Assembly: GCF_022201045.2 (NCBI RefSeq)
Contig: NC_068561.1
Span: forward strand, 25,612,501 to 25,676,500
Length of the DNA: 64,000 nucleotides
Source of the DNA: Citrus sinensis
Taxonomy: Eukaryota > Streptophyta > Magnoliopsida > Sapindales > Rutaceae
Direction of reading: 5' to 3'
In this document: positions 11,337 through 21,687 of the stretch, one piece after another
Layout of the letters: each line of letters begins with the position of its first letter
How positions within the stretch are numbered: position 1 is the first letter of the stretch
The notes under the pieces: generated by a model
What the model was told of the DNA's origin: nothing
The model's input: the letters and a program-made list of their open reading frames with translations, nothing else
Database searches by the model: none
Program-made: the position numbers and the translations under genes

Positions 11337-12168
11337 GGAGCGACTGACGCAGTCGCTGCTTCTAAGGGGGGACAAGTGTCCCTTGTCTTTTTTATACTTT
11401 ATTAAATACTTTTGTTATACAATCATCTTTTATATATTTATTTAATCTTTTTCTTAAGAAAACAAAAAACATATAGAGTCATTACTATACATTAAATTTA
11501 TTAAACAAATTGTACAAGTAAAAATAATTTTTTACTCTAAGTCACTAAATTACTTAACAAAAATATTGATATTTATAATATAAAAAAATTATTTGAATAT
11601 ACTAAATTAATTATACGAAATAGTTTGAATATCTAAAATCAAAATTTAAGTTCAAAATAAGTTAAATTCACTCCACTGATAATTAAGAGGACATTTATCT
11701 CAAATTATTTGTAAATATCATAATAAAAGAGGGGTTAAAATAAGAATTGAAAAATAATAATAGTGCATTAGTGTTTCATTTTAAATCTTATCTCAGAAAA
11801 ATAAAATTTGAAGTGAAAAAAATTATGTAAAGTTGTTATTGTCATGTTAAACAAATGTTGCAGTCGATTTAAATTCTTAAATAAATATTATTTTTTCAAA
11901 AAAATTGAAAGAAATCATAATATAATAATTAAGCATAAAAAATAAAGATTATTGTCAGGATAAAAGACTTTTTTCATTATAATTGTATGGGTAAAAATAA
12001 AATTATAACCGTTACAAGGACTATAATTGATAATCCGTGCTACAAGTAAAAACTAAAACAATAACTAAAGCATTTAATAAAGTACAAAAAAGACAAGGGA
12101 CACTTGTCCCCCTTAGAAGCAGCGACTGCGTCAGTCGCTCCCAAAGGCGACTGACGCTAGCACTGCTC
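11206..12168. mobile_element. MULE-type TIR element with duplicated left junction
   Basis: Right end 12085-12168 is an inverted copy of 11311-11394, about 84 bp of terminal inverted repeat: left begins GAGCAGGGCTAGCATCAGTC, right complement begins GAGCAGTGCTAGCGTCAGTC, and both continue through a GC-rich segment with its own small palindrome (GCGACTGACGCAGTCGC) to ACAAGTGTCCCTTGTC. A perfect 10-bp target duplication AAGGAGTAAA is found at 11196-11205 and 12169-12178. The left copy therefore sits next to the first partial TIR at 11206, and a later 105-bp tandem duplication copied the junction. The interior is AT-rich and non-coding. Confidence 0.8.
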
Positions 12169-12178
12169 AAGGAGTAAA

Positions 12179-12577
12179 TTGAGTCAACTAACCCAACACC
12201 CTTAGACAAGTAGCACTGCTTTTGGACAGACACCTCCTTTACTACTAGTAAAAACGGTTGCAGTGTCTCTTAAATGATTCTGCAGCCATCCAGATCATCT
12301 TTAACTGATCAAGATCGATCTCTAGGCTTAATTTATTTTGTTACAGAGGAGCTTGGGTGATAGAGACAGATCTTCAAGCTCAATAAATCTTGGTGTTAGG
12401 ACCCATGCAAAGTCACATCTTTAACCATTGAACTTTCCGTGTAACTCAGCTCTCTCAGCTAATTTGTTGAACGAAGACAGTCACAGCATAGACTGCTCTA
12501 AAGCTGCCCTATTTGAGCTTTTAAAGCTATCATAACCTCATTAATAGCTTTTGGTGACACAGTATGCGAAGTCCTTT
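12179..12577 (+). other. Region upstream of MIR169
   Basis: No reading frame of interest. It lies between the MULE-type element and the TATA element of the presumed MIR169 transcript and probably contains its promoter. Confidence 0.4.
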
Positions 12578-12583
12578 TATAAA
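12578..12583 (+). promoter_or_regulatory. Candidate TATA box for the MIR169 primary transcript
   Basis: TATAAA in the context CTTTTATAAACAACTC, followed about 30 bases later by a pyrimidine/CA-rich stretch suitable for transcription initiation. It is about 350 bases before the mature miRNA. Position-based inference. Confidence 0.4.
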
Positions 12584-12904
12584 CAACTCTTGCTTCAACC
12601 CAACCTCATTTGTTTACTCACTGCCATGAAAGTGTTTCTATCCAATCAGCTTCTTGCTTGTTCTTGTGTTAAAAAAAATAAAGATGGGTGTGTTCCCTTT
12701 TGCTTATTTCAAGTAGAGAATGTTGTCTTTCTCATTTGGGAAATTCTGTTCCATATCTTTGAGTTTATGGCAGTGTAGTCTCTATTTGATTGGTTGGGTT
12801 GTTTCGAATGTCCGTTACTTCTGTTAATGAGTCTTTTGTCACAAAGTGAGCATTTTTCCTTTTTAAAAAAAATTTTACGGTATTTTTCATCTAAGGTCTT
12901 GCAT

Positions 12905-13070
12905 GTGGGAATGAGGGTATGTGGTGCAGCCAAGGATGACTTGCCGGCAACATTGGCATGTTGATCACTTCATTTTTGCTTCATTAGATATGACACCACT
13001 ACATAAATGTGTTAACTAGTTCATCGGCAAGTCATCTCTGGCTACAATACTGCCTCCTTCTCTCATGCTG
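12905..13070 (+). ncRNA. MIR169: MIR169 precursor hairpin
   Basis: Positions 12927-12947 match the 21-nt mature miR169 of the b/c type (begins CAGCCAAGGATGACTTGCC and ends GG). The opposite arm at about 13024-13045 contains CGGCAAGTCATCTCTGGCTA, the expected near-complement with small mismatches. Pairing extends outside the duplex (GGGTAT against ATACTGCC) and inside (GTTGATCAC against GTGTTAACT), leaving a loop of about 60 bases near 12965-13005. miR169 guides silencing of NF-YA transcription factor mRNAs in drought, nutrient and developmental responses. Strand follows from the mature sequence on the 5' arm. It was recognised by comparison with the known miRNA; expression is not shown by sequence. 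Confidence 0.9.
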
Positions 13071-14124
13071 GATATCAGATGATAATCGCGATATAATGAT
13101 GATGGTGATGTAGTTATGATGTTTTCGTTTTCGGTGAGTAAGCAATACAACCACAAAAATCTTGGTAAACATTTTACTAACATCTTTGAGGATTTTCGTT
13201 TTTTGTTTTTTTCTTCTTATGCTAGTGGGACAGTTTCTTTGGCCTAACGCACTGCAGTTTTTGTTCAGGTTTTTATACTTGTAGGTGGAATTCTGATCAA
13301 TTAATGTTCATATTATAGTAGTATCCATGTTCTAAATATGGCAAAGTTTCAGGCCCTATGGATTAGGGCTTGTGATCATTAGGGATGCTTTCTTTGGTAT
13401 CATTTGTATCATAAGCTTTTATGCGTAATCCGTGCATTCCGTTCCATGTATGATATATCTTTGTATAAAGCATCGAACACGGTTTCCTCAAGGCACTTAG
13501 CTTAGGAATCATATATTTACATGTTGAATTAATTAAACTTCAGCTATAACATGATCAATATCCATGTATATCTAAAAGGAAATATTAATAGTAATGATAT
13601 GATGAAATTCAAGTTTGTTTAATTCATAGATTCAGCATTATGCATCCGAGAGGTGTACAATATGTGCAATTTTCTCTCTAAGCAAAGTTGTTCAAGGAAA
13701 ACAAAGTATTTAAGATGAGAAATAGTATACAAGAGGATATGTGATTAATCCATAATTTTAAAACTATTTACGAAATTGCACCACATGTATAATTGTTACT
13801 TTATATGGTGAGCGATATTGCTCGTTGAATTATTTTAGCTAAATGGATTGAAAATAACATACTTAAGATGGTAAATAACTAAACAACTAAATTTCAGAAA
13901 CAACACCTCAAGATCTATAATCACTTTAAATGATAAAATATATATTATTCTCTCATTCTAAAAGGAAGGAAGGAAGGAAAAAAAAAAAAAAAAAGGAGAA
14001 GAAGAGATGCTTAACATGTCAAAGCATTGCCAAACATACATAGAAATTGAAATGTTAAGAAAAGAATCAACATAAGAAATCAAGATCTTAAGCAAAGTCA
14101 AACGCGATATAAGAACCAAGCTAG
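13071..14124. other. Intergenic spacer downstream of MIR169
   Basis: AT-rich with no gene recognised. A GGAAGGAAGG/A-rich low-complexity run lies near 13963-13996. The first few hundred bases may belong to the MIR169 primary transcript. Confidence 0.4.
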
Positions 14125-14286
14125 CTAGAGAGATATGAACCCTTCTCTGACAAGAAGCCCAAACACGAGAACAAGGAGGCCAACAGCGATGCATTGAGTT
14201 GAAGAGATGAGAGTCTGTGAATATGCAGACAAAGTGATTACTGCACCAACCAGACCAATCAAAAGGGAGCTCAAGTTTTGATTCAT
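14125..14286 (-). CDS. Small two-helix transmembrane protein, 53 residues
   Basis: ATG at 14286 and TAG at 14127-14125 give an uninterrupted 53-residue reading frame. Residues 6-20 (SSLLIGLVGAVITLS) and about 34-47 (AVGLLVLVFGLLVR) are hydrophobic, joined by AYSQTLISSTQC, and the end is REGFISL. The charge pattern (no charge until the RE near the C terminus) and codon structure look like a real small membrane protein. I believe similar proteins of 50-60 residues are widespread in plants, but I do not know a function or symbol. It is single-exon, and CT-rich leader sequence lies upstream at about 14290-14345. Position between the KH and PPR genes suggests it belongs to the conserved block. Confidence 0.65.
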   Translation of the reverse strand: MNQNLSSLLIGLVGAVITLSAYSQTLISSTQCIAVGLLVLVFGLLVREGFISL

Positions 14287-15502
14287 TGTGTTTGTGTTGT
14301 GGTGCTAAGTGGCTTCTAGTCTTCTTCGTCCCCTTGCCTCCCTTGGTGAGTCTGATTGTTTCGATTTAAACAACGATGAAAGCTGGTTACGGCCTTTTCA
14401 GAACAATCTGAAGCCAATTTCTAGTCTTGAAAGTCAACTCTTCAAGAGGGAGGAAGAGGCTGATTAGATGAGAGCTAGCCGACATTTGTAATTGATCCAA
14501 TATTTATTTTTTCTATTTTAGTTATTTTTATTACATATCATGATACATTGACATTGAGAATATTTTAGTGAAATTTGAGACAATAATTTATTTTATGTTT
14601 CTTAGTAGCTCCACTTGCGCCACTGAAATAATAATATCTATATCCTTGCATTTTGCCTCAATACCAAAAAAAAATAAAAAATAAAAACCTTGCATTTTGG
14701 TACATCACAGGCAAGCATAATTTTGCCCCCCTTTTTTTTTTCTTCCTCGTAGATCCCTGCATTCATTCGCAACGAGCATAGTCTAAAAGTGTGCTATAAG
14801 AAAAGCCACTCCAAATAATGGTTAGGTTAAACATCAACTTCCATTTATCACCGGTGGAAGCTCAACCATTTCCCACAAAATTGTAGAAGAAAGATAATTT
14901 TGTATTTTTTTTAATTTAAAATTTATTTTGACTTATTAGTATTATAGTTATTTTAAATAACTATTATATAGAATAATTGTAAAAAAAAGAATACATGAGA
15001 AATGATAGAAATACAATCTTATTGTACAAAATATCTTACATAAATTGATATAATATAATAATATTGATTAAATAAAAACACACATAGTCTACATATTTAT
15101 TTATTTTTGTTTTTTATTTTTACTCAACCAATCATTTAATGCCATATTAACTTGTAAAAATGTAATTTGTTCAATGAGTTTTCACTATTGTTAATACCCG
15201 TTGTAAATAAAATATAAGACATTATTAACTGCAGGACCCGCGTTGGACAAAGCGCAATAAGGTACTGAGTATGTGAAGTTTTAGAAAAATAAGTACTCTA
15301 ATGTTATTATGCGCTTCTATTGGGTTTTGTGTTAGATTTCAAAAGAATTTGAGTTTCTACTTCCCTGTGTTATTTTCCCGTAGCAGGATTGAAAATCAAG
15401 TCATTCCCACGAAATTTCTCTCTCACTGTTCTAAACTGATAGAAGCTGCCATAACTCTGTAAACAGTCATTAAGCATTAAGCAATGTAGCCATAGACGAT
15501 AG
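14287..15502. other. Intergenic region with upstream DNA of the small protein and the PPR gene
   Basis: About 14290-14500 is the leader/promoter of the minus-strand small protein. 14880-15200 is AT-rich; the segment around 14990-15200 (GAGAAATGATAGAAATACAA ... AACCAATCATTTAATGCCAT) distantly resembles the MITE family seen at 47929-48331. The last 250 bases form the leader of the PPR gene. Confidence 0.35.
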
Positions 15503-18500
15503 ATGAGTACAAGAACAACATCAATCTTCGAAATTGATAGCAATCATATGTCGCAAATCCTCTCCACTCTCAGGAACCCCCGCAAGCTGCACAAAATCAA
15601 ACAGGTTCGTTCTTTCTTGTCCACAGAACAACACATTTTCACAAGTGATATTGTTCTGAAAAATCGTCCAAAGTCATCGTTATCATCATCAGAGGACCAG
15701 GAAATGGAAACCCACATAGATTTATCTTCTGTAAGTTTCGATGGTATAGCAAAATCTGGCCTTTCTAGGAGTTCTCATTTGTTGGAGACAGAGAAAGATA
15801 AGTCATATGCTAATGCTTCATTAAAAGACCTTCTTTTGAATATATCCGATGTGGTACCTGCAACTGCGCGTAAGTTTCTGAGATTTTTAGTGTTGAAACC
15901 TGAAAATGTGCTTGAAATATTGGTGGGGTTTTGGTTTGAGTGTGAAAAGGTTGGGTTTAGAAATGAAAAGGTTGAAACTTTATGGGAAATTTTTAAGTGG
16001 GCTAGTAAGCTATATAAGGGTTTTAGGCATCTTCCTAGATCATGTGAGGTTATGGCCTTGATGCTTATACGAGTGGGGATGCTGAAAGAAGTTGAGTTAT
16101 TGCTTTTGGCAATGGAGAGGGAGGGGATTTTATTGAAAAGTAATGAAATTTTTAGTAATTTGATTCAAGGGTATGTTGGTGTTGGTGATGTAGAGAGGGC
16201 TGTTTTGGTGTTTGATCAAATGAGGGGGAGGGGTTTAGTTCCCTTCTTGTCTTGTTATCGTGTTTTTATTAATCATTTGGTTAAAATGAAAGTAACCCAT
16301 TTGGCTTTTCGAGTATGTGTAGATATGGTGGTAATGGGGAATAATTTAACTGATCTAGAAAAGGATAGTTTCCATGATGTTGTTAGGTTATTATGTAGAG
16401 ACAGAAAGATTCAGGAGTCGAGAAACCTTGTTAGGAAGGCTATGGCTTTTGGATTGGAGCCTAGCAGTTTAGTGTTCAACGAGGTTGCTTATGGGTATTG
16501 TGAGAAGAAGGATTTTGAAGATTTACTGAGTTTCTTTACTGAGATGAAGTGTACACCAGATGTTCTTGCTGGCAATAGGATTATTCATACACTATGTAGC
16601 ATCTTTGGTTCAAAGAGAGCAGATTTGTTCGTGCAAGAGTTGGAGCATTCAGGTTTCAGGCCTGATGAAATAACTTTCGGGATTTTGATCGGTTGGACTT
16701 GTCGTGAAGGGAATTTGAGAAGTGCCCTTGTCTTCTTCTCGGAGATTTTATCAAGAGGCTTAAATCCTGATGTACATACCTACAACTCTCTTATCAGTGG
16801 GATGTTTAAGGAGGGTATGTCAAAGCATGCCAAAGAAATTCTTGATGAAATGGTGAATAGAGGGATAACTCCCTCTTTATCCACCTACCGAATTCTTTTA
16901 GCTGGGTATTGCAAAGCCAGGCAATTTGATGAAGCAAAAATAATGGTCTCTGAGATGGCTAAATCTGGTCTAATTGAACTATCTTCTCTGGAGGATCCAC
17001 TTTCCAAGGGTTTTATGATCTTGGGGCTCAATCCATCAGCTGTCCGATTGAGAAGGGACAATGACATGGGATTTTCAAAGGTGGAGTTTTTTGATAATCT
17101 TGGAAATGGACTTTATTTAGACACAGACCTAGATGAGTATGAGAGAAAACTAAGTAAGATTATTGAAGATTCCATGATACCTAATTTTAACTCTCTTATA
17201 AAGATGGTACATGCACGTGGTAATTTAAAAGCTGCATTGTTGTTGGTAGATGAAATGGTTCGCTGGGGTCAAGAACTGTCTCTGTCTGTCTTCTCAGCAC
17301 TAGTGAAGGGCCTGTGTGCTTCTCGCTCCCATATCAAGGCGTGCACTGGTCTTCTTGAGAAAATGCCAAAATTGGCCAATAAGCTAGACCAAGAATCTCT
17401 CAATTTGCTTATTCAAGCATGCTGCAAGAAGGGATTGGTACGTGATGGGAAGAAAATTTTTGATGGGATGCTTCAGAGGGGTCTAACAATCGAGAATGAG
17501 AGTTATACTGCTCTATTAATGAGTTTGTGTAAGAAAGGCTTCATCAAGGATCTTCATGCTTTCTGGGATATTGCTCAAAAAAGAAAGTGGTTGCCTGGGT
17601 TGGGGGATTGCAAATCACTTGTGGAATGTCTTTGCCATAAAAAATTGCTGAAAGAATCATTGCAGCTTTTTGAATGCATGTTAGTGTCCTGTCCCTGCTT
17701 AAGGTCAGATATTTGTCATATATTCCTGGAAAAGCTTTGTGTTACAGGGTTCTCCAGCAATGCACATGCACTGGTGGAAGAACTTCTACAGCAGGGTTGC
17801 AACTTGGATCAAATGGCTTATAGCCATCTTATAAGAGGGTTATGTAAGGAGAAAAAGTTTTCAGTTGCATTTAAAATGCTGGACTCTATGCTGGATAAGA
17901 ACATGGCTCCCTGCTTGGATGTTTCTGTTTCATTAATTCCACAGCTGTTCAGAACTGGTAGACTTGAAAAAGCTGTTGCATTAAGAGAGATTAGTTTGAA
18001 GGAGCAACCTTTATTATTGTTTTCTTTCCACAGTGCCTTCATAAGTGGATTTTGCGCGACAGGGAAGGCTGAAGAAGCATCTAAGTTGTTCCGAGATATG
18101 TTATCCCAGGGGATGCTTCTGGAAGATGAAGTTTACAATATGCTGATTCAAGGGCATTGCGAAGCTAATAACTTGAGGAAAGTCAGGGAGCTACTTTCCG
18201 CCATGATAAGAAAAAGATTAAGCCTGTCGATCTCAAGTTATCGGAATTTGGTTCGCTGGATGTGTATGGAGGGTGGAGTCCCGTGGGCATTAAACCTGAA
18301 AGAGTTAATGCTTGGACAAAACAAGTCTCATAATCTCATCATCTTCAACATCTTGGTTTTTCACCTTATATCATCTGGAAACATTTTTCATGTGAAAAGA
18401 GTTTTAGATGAACTGCAAGAGAATGAGTTGCTACCAGATGAAGGCACTTACAATTTTCTAATATATGGGTTTTCAAAGCATAAAGATGTTTCAAGTTCTA

Positions 18501-19282
18501 TGTACTATATTTCTGCAATGGTTTCTAAGGGATTTAACCCCAGTAATCGCAGCTTAAGATCAGTAATAAGCTGCCTGTGTGAAGTTGGGGAACTGGGAAA
18601 AGCCTTGGAGTTGAGTCAAGAAATGAGACTAAAAGGCTTGGTCCATGATTCAATTGTTCAAAATGCAATTGCTGAGGGGCTTCTTTCTCGGGGCAAGCTT
18701 CAGGAAGCAGAACATTTTTTGGATCAGATTGTAGATAAAGATTTAGTCCCTGATACTATCAACTACGACAATCTAATCAAGCGGTTTTGTGGGTATGGAC
18801 GACTAGACAAGGCTGTTGATCTTTTGAACATAATGTTGAAGAAAGGAAGCACTCCTAATTCCTCTAGTTATGATTCTATAATTAGTACATGTAATAAGTT
18901 GGATCCAGCTATGGATTTGCATGCGGAGATGATGGCTAGGGATCTGAAACCAATTATGAACACATGGCACGTGCTTGTCCATAAACTATGCCAAGAAGGA
19001 AGGACCACCGAAGCAGAAAGGCTGTTGATTTCCATGGTTCAGTTAGGAGATACTCCAACACAGGAGATGTACTCATCTGTAGTTAACAGATATTCCCTTG
19101 AAAACAATCTCGGGAAGGCATCTGATCTCATGCAAGCTATGCAACAGAGTGGTTATAGTCCAGATTTCAGCACACATTGGTCTCTGATAAGTAACTTACG
19201 CAATTCAAATGACGAGGACAACAACAGGAACAGCCAAGGTTTTCTATCAAGGCTTCTTTCTGGAAGTGGATTTATTAAGTAA
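15503..19282 (+). CDS. P-class pentatricopeptide repeat protein, 1259 residues (At5g15280 type)
   Basis: Intronless, as is usual for plant PPR genes. An N-terminal region of roughly 150 residues with basic and hydroxylated residues and few acids early on fits an organelle-targeting peptide; the Arabidopsis counterpart is annotated as mitochondrial. From about residue 180 to the end there are tandem 35-residue helical repeats of the P type, for example PDVHTYNSLISGMFKEGMSK, LVPDTINYDNLIKRFCGYGR and DEGTYNFLIYGFSKHKDVSS. No E or DYW domain is present. PPR proteins bind organellar RNA with one base per repeat and direct stability, processing or translation. The target cannot be read here without decoding positions 5 and 35 of each repeat. 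Length is close to the Arabidopsis protein (about 1227). Confidence 0.93.
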   Translation: MSTRTTSIFEIDSNHMSQILSTLRNPRKLHKIKQVRSFLSTEQHIFTSDIVLKNRPKSSLSSSEDQEMETHIDLSSVSFDGIAKSGLSRSSHLLETEKDKSYANASLKDLLLNISDVVPATARKFLRFLVLKPENVLEILVGFWFECEKVGFRNEKVETLWEIFKWASKLYKGFRHLPRSCEVMALMLIRVGMLKEVELLLLAMEREGILLKSNEIFSNLIQGYVGVGDVERAVLVFDQMRGRGLVPFLSCYRVFINHLVKMKVTHLAFRVCVDMVVMGNNLTDLEKDSFHDVVRLLCRDRKIQESRNLVRKAMAFGLEPSSLVFNEVAYGYCEKKDFEDLLSFFTEMKCTPDVLAGNRIIHTLCSIFGSKRADLFVQELEHSGFRPDEITFGILIGWTCREGNLRSALVFFSEILSRGLNPDVHTYNSLISGMFKEGMSKHAKEILDEMVNRGITPSLSTYRILLAGYCKARQFDEAKIMVSEMAKSGLIELSSLEDPLSKGFMILGLNPSAVRLRRDNDMGFSKVEFFDNLGNGLYLDTDLDEYERKLSKIIEDSMIPNFNSLIKMVHARGNLKAALLLVDEMVRWGQELSLSVFSALVKGLCASRSHIKACTGLLEKMPKLANKLDQESLNLLIQACCKKGLVRDGKKIFDGMLQRGLTIENESYTALLMSLCKKGFIKDLHAFWDIAQKRKWLPGLGDCKSLVECLCHKKLLKESLQLFECMLVSCPCLRSDICHIFLEKLCVTGFSSNAHALVEELLQQGCNLDQMAYSHLIRGLCKEKKFSVAFKMLDSMLDKNMAPCLDVSVSLIPQLFRTGRLEKAVALREISLKEQPLLLFSFHSAFISGFCATGKAEEASKLFRDMLSQGMLLEDEVYNMLIQGHCEANNLRKVRELLSAMIRKRLSLSISSYRNLVRWMCMEGGVPWALNLKELMLGQNKSHNLIIFNILVFHLISSGNIFHVKRVLDELQENELLPDEGTYNFLIYGFSKHKDVSSSMYYISAMVSKGFNPSNRSLRSVISCLCEVGELGKALELSQEMRLKGLVHDSIVQNAIAEGLLSRGKLQEAEHFLDQIVDKDLVPDTINYDNLIKRFCGYGRLDKAVDLLNIMLKKGSTPNSSSYDSIISTCNKLDPAMDLHAEMMARDLKPIMNTWHVLVHKLCQEGRTTEAERLLISMVQLGDTPTQEMYSSVVNRYSLENNLGKASDLMQAMQQSGYSPDFSTHWSLISNLRNSNDEDNNRNSQGFLSRLLSGSGFIK

Positions 19283-20591
19283 ATATTATTGATGATTCCT
19301 ATAGTGGATTAGGATTCCCCAATTCAAAAAGTAAAAGCACCATTACTGTCTTCCCAGGTTCTGGGGTTAGTCTTGCATCGTTTTGTTTTGATGTACGGCC
19401 AAAATGTTAGGCCTTTTGTAGCGTGAGATGTATATTTGTGAAGTCTGTTCAATACTTCAATATATCAAATATAGAAGCGAAATTTTTGTGAAGAAAAGAA
19501 TTTCCTTTTTGCCTGTTTGTTCTTTCTTTTCCTTTGCAATGCATTTATCCTCGTGAAATCTAATTCGAACCAACTCTTGGCTCTCCTGTTCTCACTTTTG
19601 AGAGGTATTCCATTTCCCTTTAACCTTTTCCCTCAGTTGAGTTTTCATCTGCAAGCCATTGATTTCTCGATTCTCGAACACCTCCATAATGAGACACGAC
19701 AGCGTAACGTGGGTGCTAGATTTTTCACGAACACCTCTATAAAGCTGGCGCTAAGTATTTAATGTGGGTGCCAGTTATTTATGTCAATTTGTAAAATTTC
19801 TTGTGTGCTCTGCTCACATGAAAGGGGAGAATATTTAATTTATATAGGTGATAAATATTAGCTACAAAATAAATAAACTTGGGCGTCGTCAAATATTATA
19901 TTTATTTTGCTTTCAAAAGTTTAAGCTGAAGGCTTTTCAAAAAAAAAAAGAAGTTTAAGCTGAAGCAAAGCCCCGAACACGCCCTAAGATAATTAAAGAA
20001 CGGCGTGTGCTGTATATCGGTTTTATTTTCATACCGTATTTATAATCTCATTACTAGATTACCTTTCCTTCACATGGCCAACTTGATGTTAATGCCTCCT
20101 ATTTTGTGCCGCTTTCTACTAATGTATACTTCATCAATCATCATCCTATGATCTTTGCATCGCATAGAACTGTACACAAATTTTCTTCCTTAAAATAAAT
20201 AAACACGTTGTTGACTTGCAATGAAAATAAAATTGTATAAAGTGCAAAAGCCAGTGAAGAACCCAAAATGTAGGGAAGCTTTTGATGTCTTTCTTGTTGA
20301 TGAAATAGCAGTAAGTGGATTGGTTCACACTATGCAGTAATCAGATACCAACTCAATAGTGTCATTCCCACTAGCTACCAAAAATGGCAACTGCCCCATA
20401 TCCCCAAAATTCCCATGCAGAGAGTGGAATATCCTAAAATCTAACAAAGAACAATAAGAGGATTTCTTCTCATCTTCTCAAAAAAGGAGTGCAACCAACT
20501 AATCTTCTTTTACCAATTTGGGTCATGTGTTTGGTCTGGTGGAGTTGGAACTTGGAAGAGCTATTATCATTCTTGATGGAAACTTCAAAAA
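19283..20591. other. PPR 3' UTR and intergenic spacer
   Basis: The first 250 bases look like 3' UTR. The rest is AT-rich with no recognisable gene; short frames at 19517-19762 and 20146-20328 have no motifs. Confidence 0.4.
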
Positions 20592-20600
20592 ATAAATAAA

Positions 20601-21381
20601 GGAAATTATTAGCTATATATCCTTAAATGACACTCGTATTAAACGTGTGTGAACACTTTTTACGTGTATCACTCGTATATCCTAAGTTGACAAAACACTT
20701 CTACCGTCCACCAATCCGTTAACTTCCGTTTGCAAGCGCTGACATCATAAGGGTAATTTAGTCTTTTAAGATTGACTAAACTTTGATTAAAAAAAAACAT
20801 GTCATCCCATTTACCTAATAAAAAATGACATGTCATATGATATATATTGATAAAAATGACATGTCATCCAATTTATCAGATAATTGCTAATAATTGCTAA
20901 AAAAAATTACTTTACAACCGAATCTACTCCTCCAAAATTTAACCTAAATTTTTGAAAATCTACTCCTCCAAGCTCCAACTGGAAATTTTTATGGTATAAT
21001 ATGTATAATTGTAAATAATATGTTGTTAATAATTTTTTTATGGCATAATATTGATATTTTTTATGGATAATTATTAATAATATGTACCATTAATAATTTA
21101 TTTTTTTAATCAAAAAAATGTATTGTTAATAACAAAATAAAAAAATTGTGTATTAAAAATTACGTTAATTTTTGAGGTAAATTTATCTTTTTATCTCATT
21201 TTGAGTTTCAAGGGGAAAATAGTCAATTTGTCACAATTCTGTTAACTTTCTAACGGAAGTTAACGGATTGGTAGACGGTAGAGTGTTTTGTCAACTTAAG
21301 GTAAACGAGTGATACACTTAAAAAGTGTTCACACACGTTTGATACAGGTGTTATTTAAGGGTATATAGCTGATAATTTCCC
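20601..21381. mobile_element. Non-coding MULE-like inverted-repeat element
   Basis: Flanked by 9-bp ATAAATAAA at 20592-20600 and 21382-21390. Terminal inverted repeats of well over 100 bp: left GGAAATTATTAGCTATATAT matches the complement of right ATATAGCTGATAATTTCCC, and the match continues through TGTGTGAACACTTTTTACGTG and CAAAACACTTCTACCGTC to CCGTTAACTTCCGTT (left) against AACGGAAGTTAACGG (right). The interior is AT-rich and has no coding capacity. The 9-bp duplication and long TIRs point to the Mutator superfamily. Its right end is about 300 bp upstream of the CASP start codon. Confidence 0.8.
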
Positions 21382-21575
21382 ATAAATAAATAGTGCAAGT
21401 ACAGCAGGTAGTCTTATAAAAATACATTATCACATAGCTTTAGGAAGTCAGGTCATGTTACAAGCACAAATTTCCTGATACGTGGCAAGAATGTGGGGCG
21501 TTCAAGCAATTAAAAGCTATCCAAACTGCTCTCGGTTGTCTTGTTTTTGCATGTTAGAACACATGCCCGCGTGCA

Positions 21576-21583
21576 TATAAATA
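21576..21583 (+). promoter_or_regulatory. Candidate TATA box of the CASP gene
   Basis: TATAAATA in the context GTGCATATAAATAAGCC, 105 bases upstream of the start codon, giving a plausible leader of about 75 bases. Confidence 0.55.
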
Positions 21584-21687
21584 AGCCATTCATTTCTCGT
21601 TTTCCATGCACATTCAAATCTCGATATCTAAGTGATCTATAACCTTTAAAGGAACATAGAAATAACAGATAATTCCATTTAAGGATA

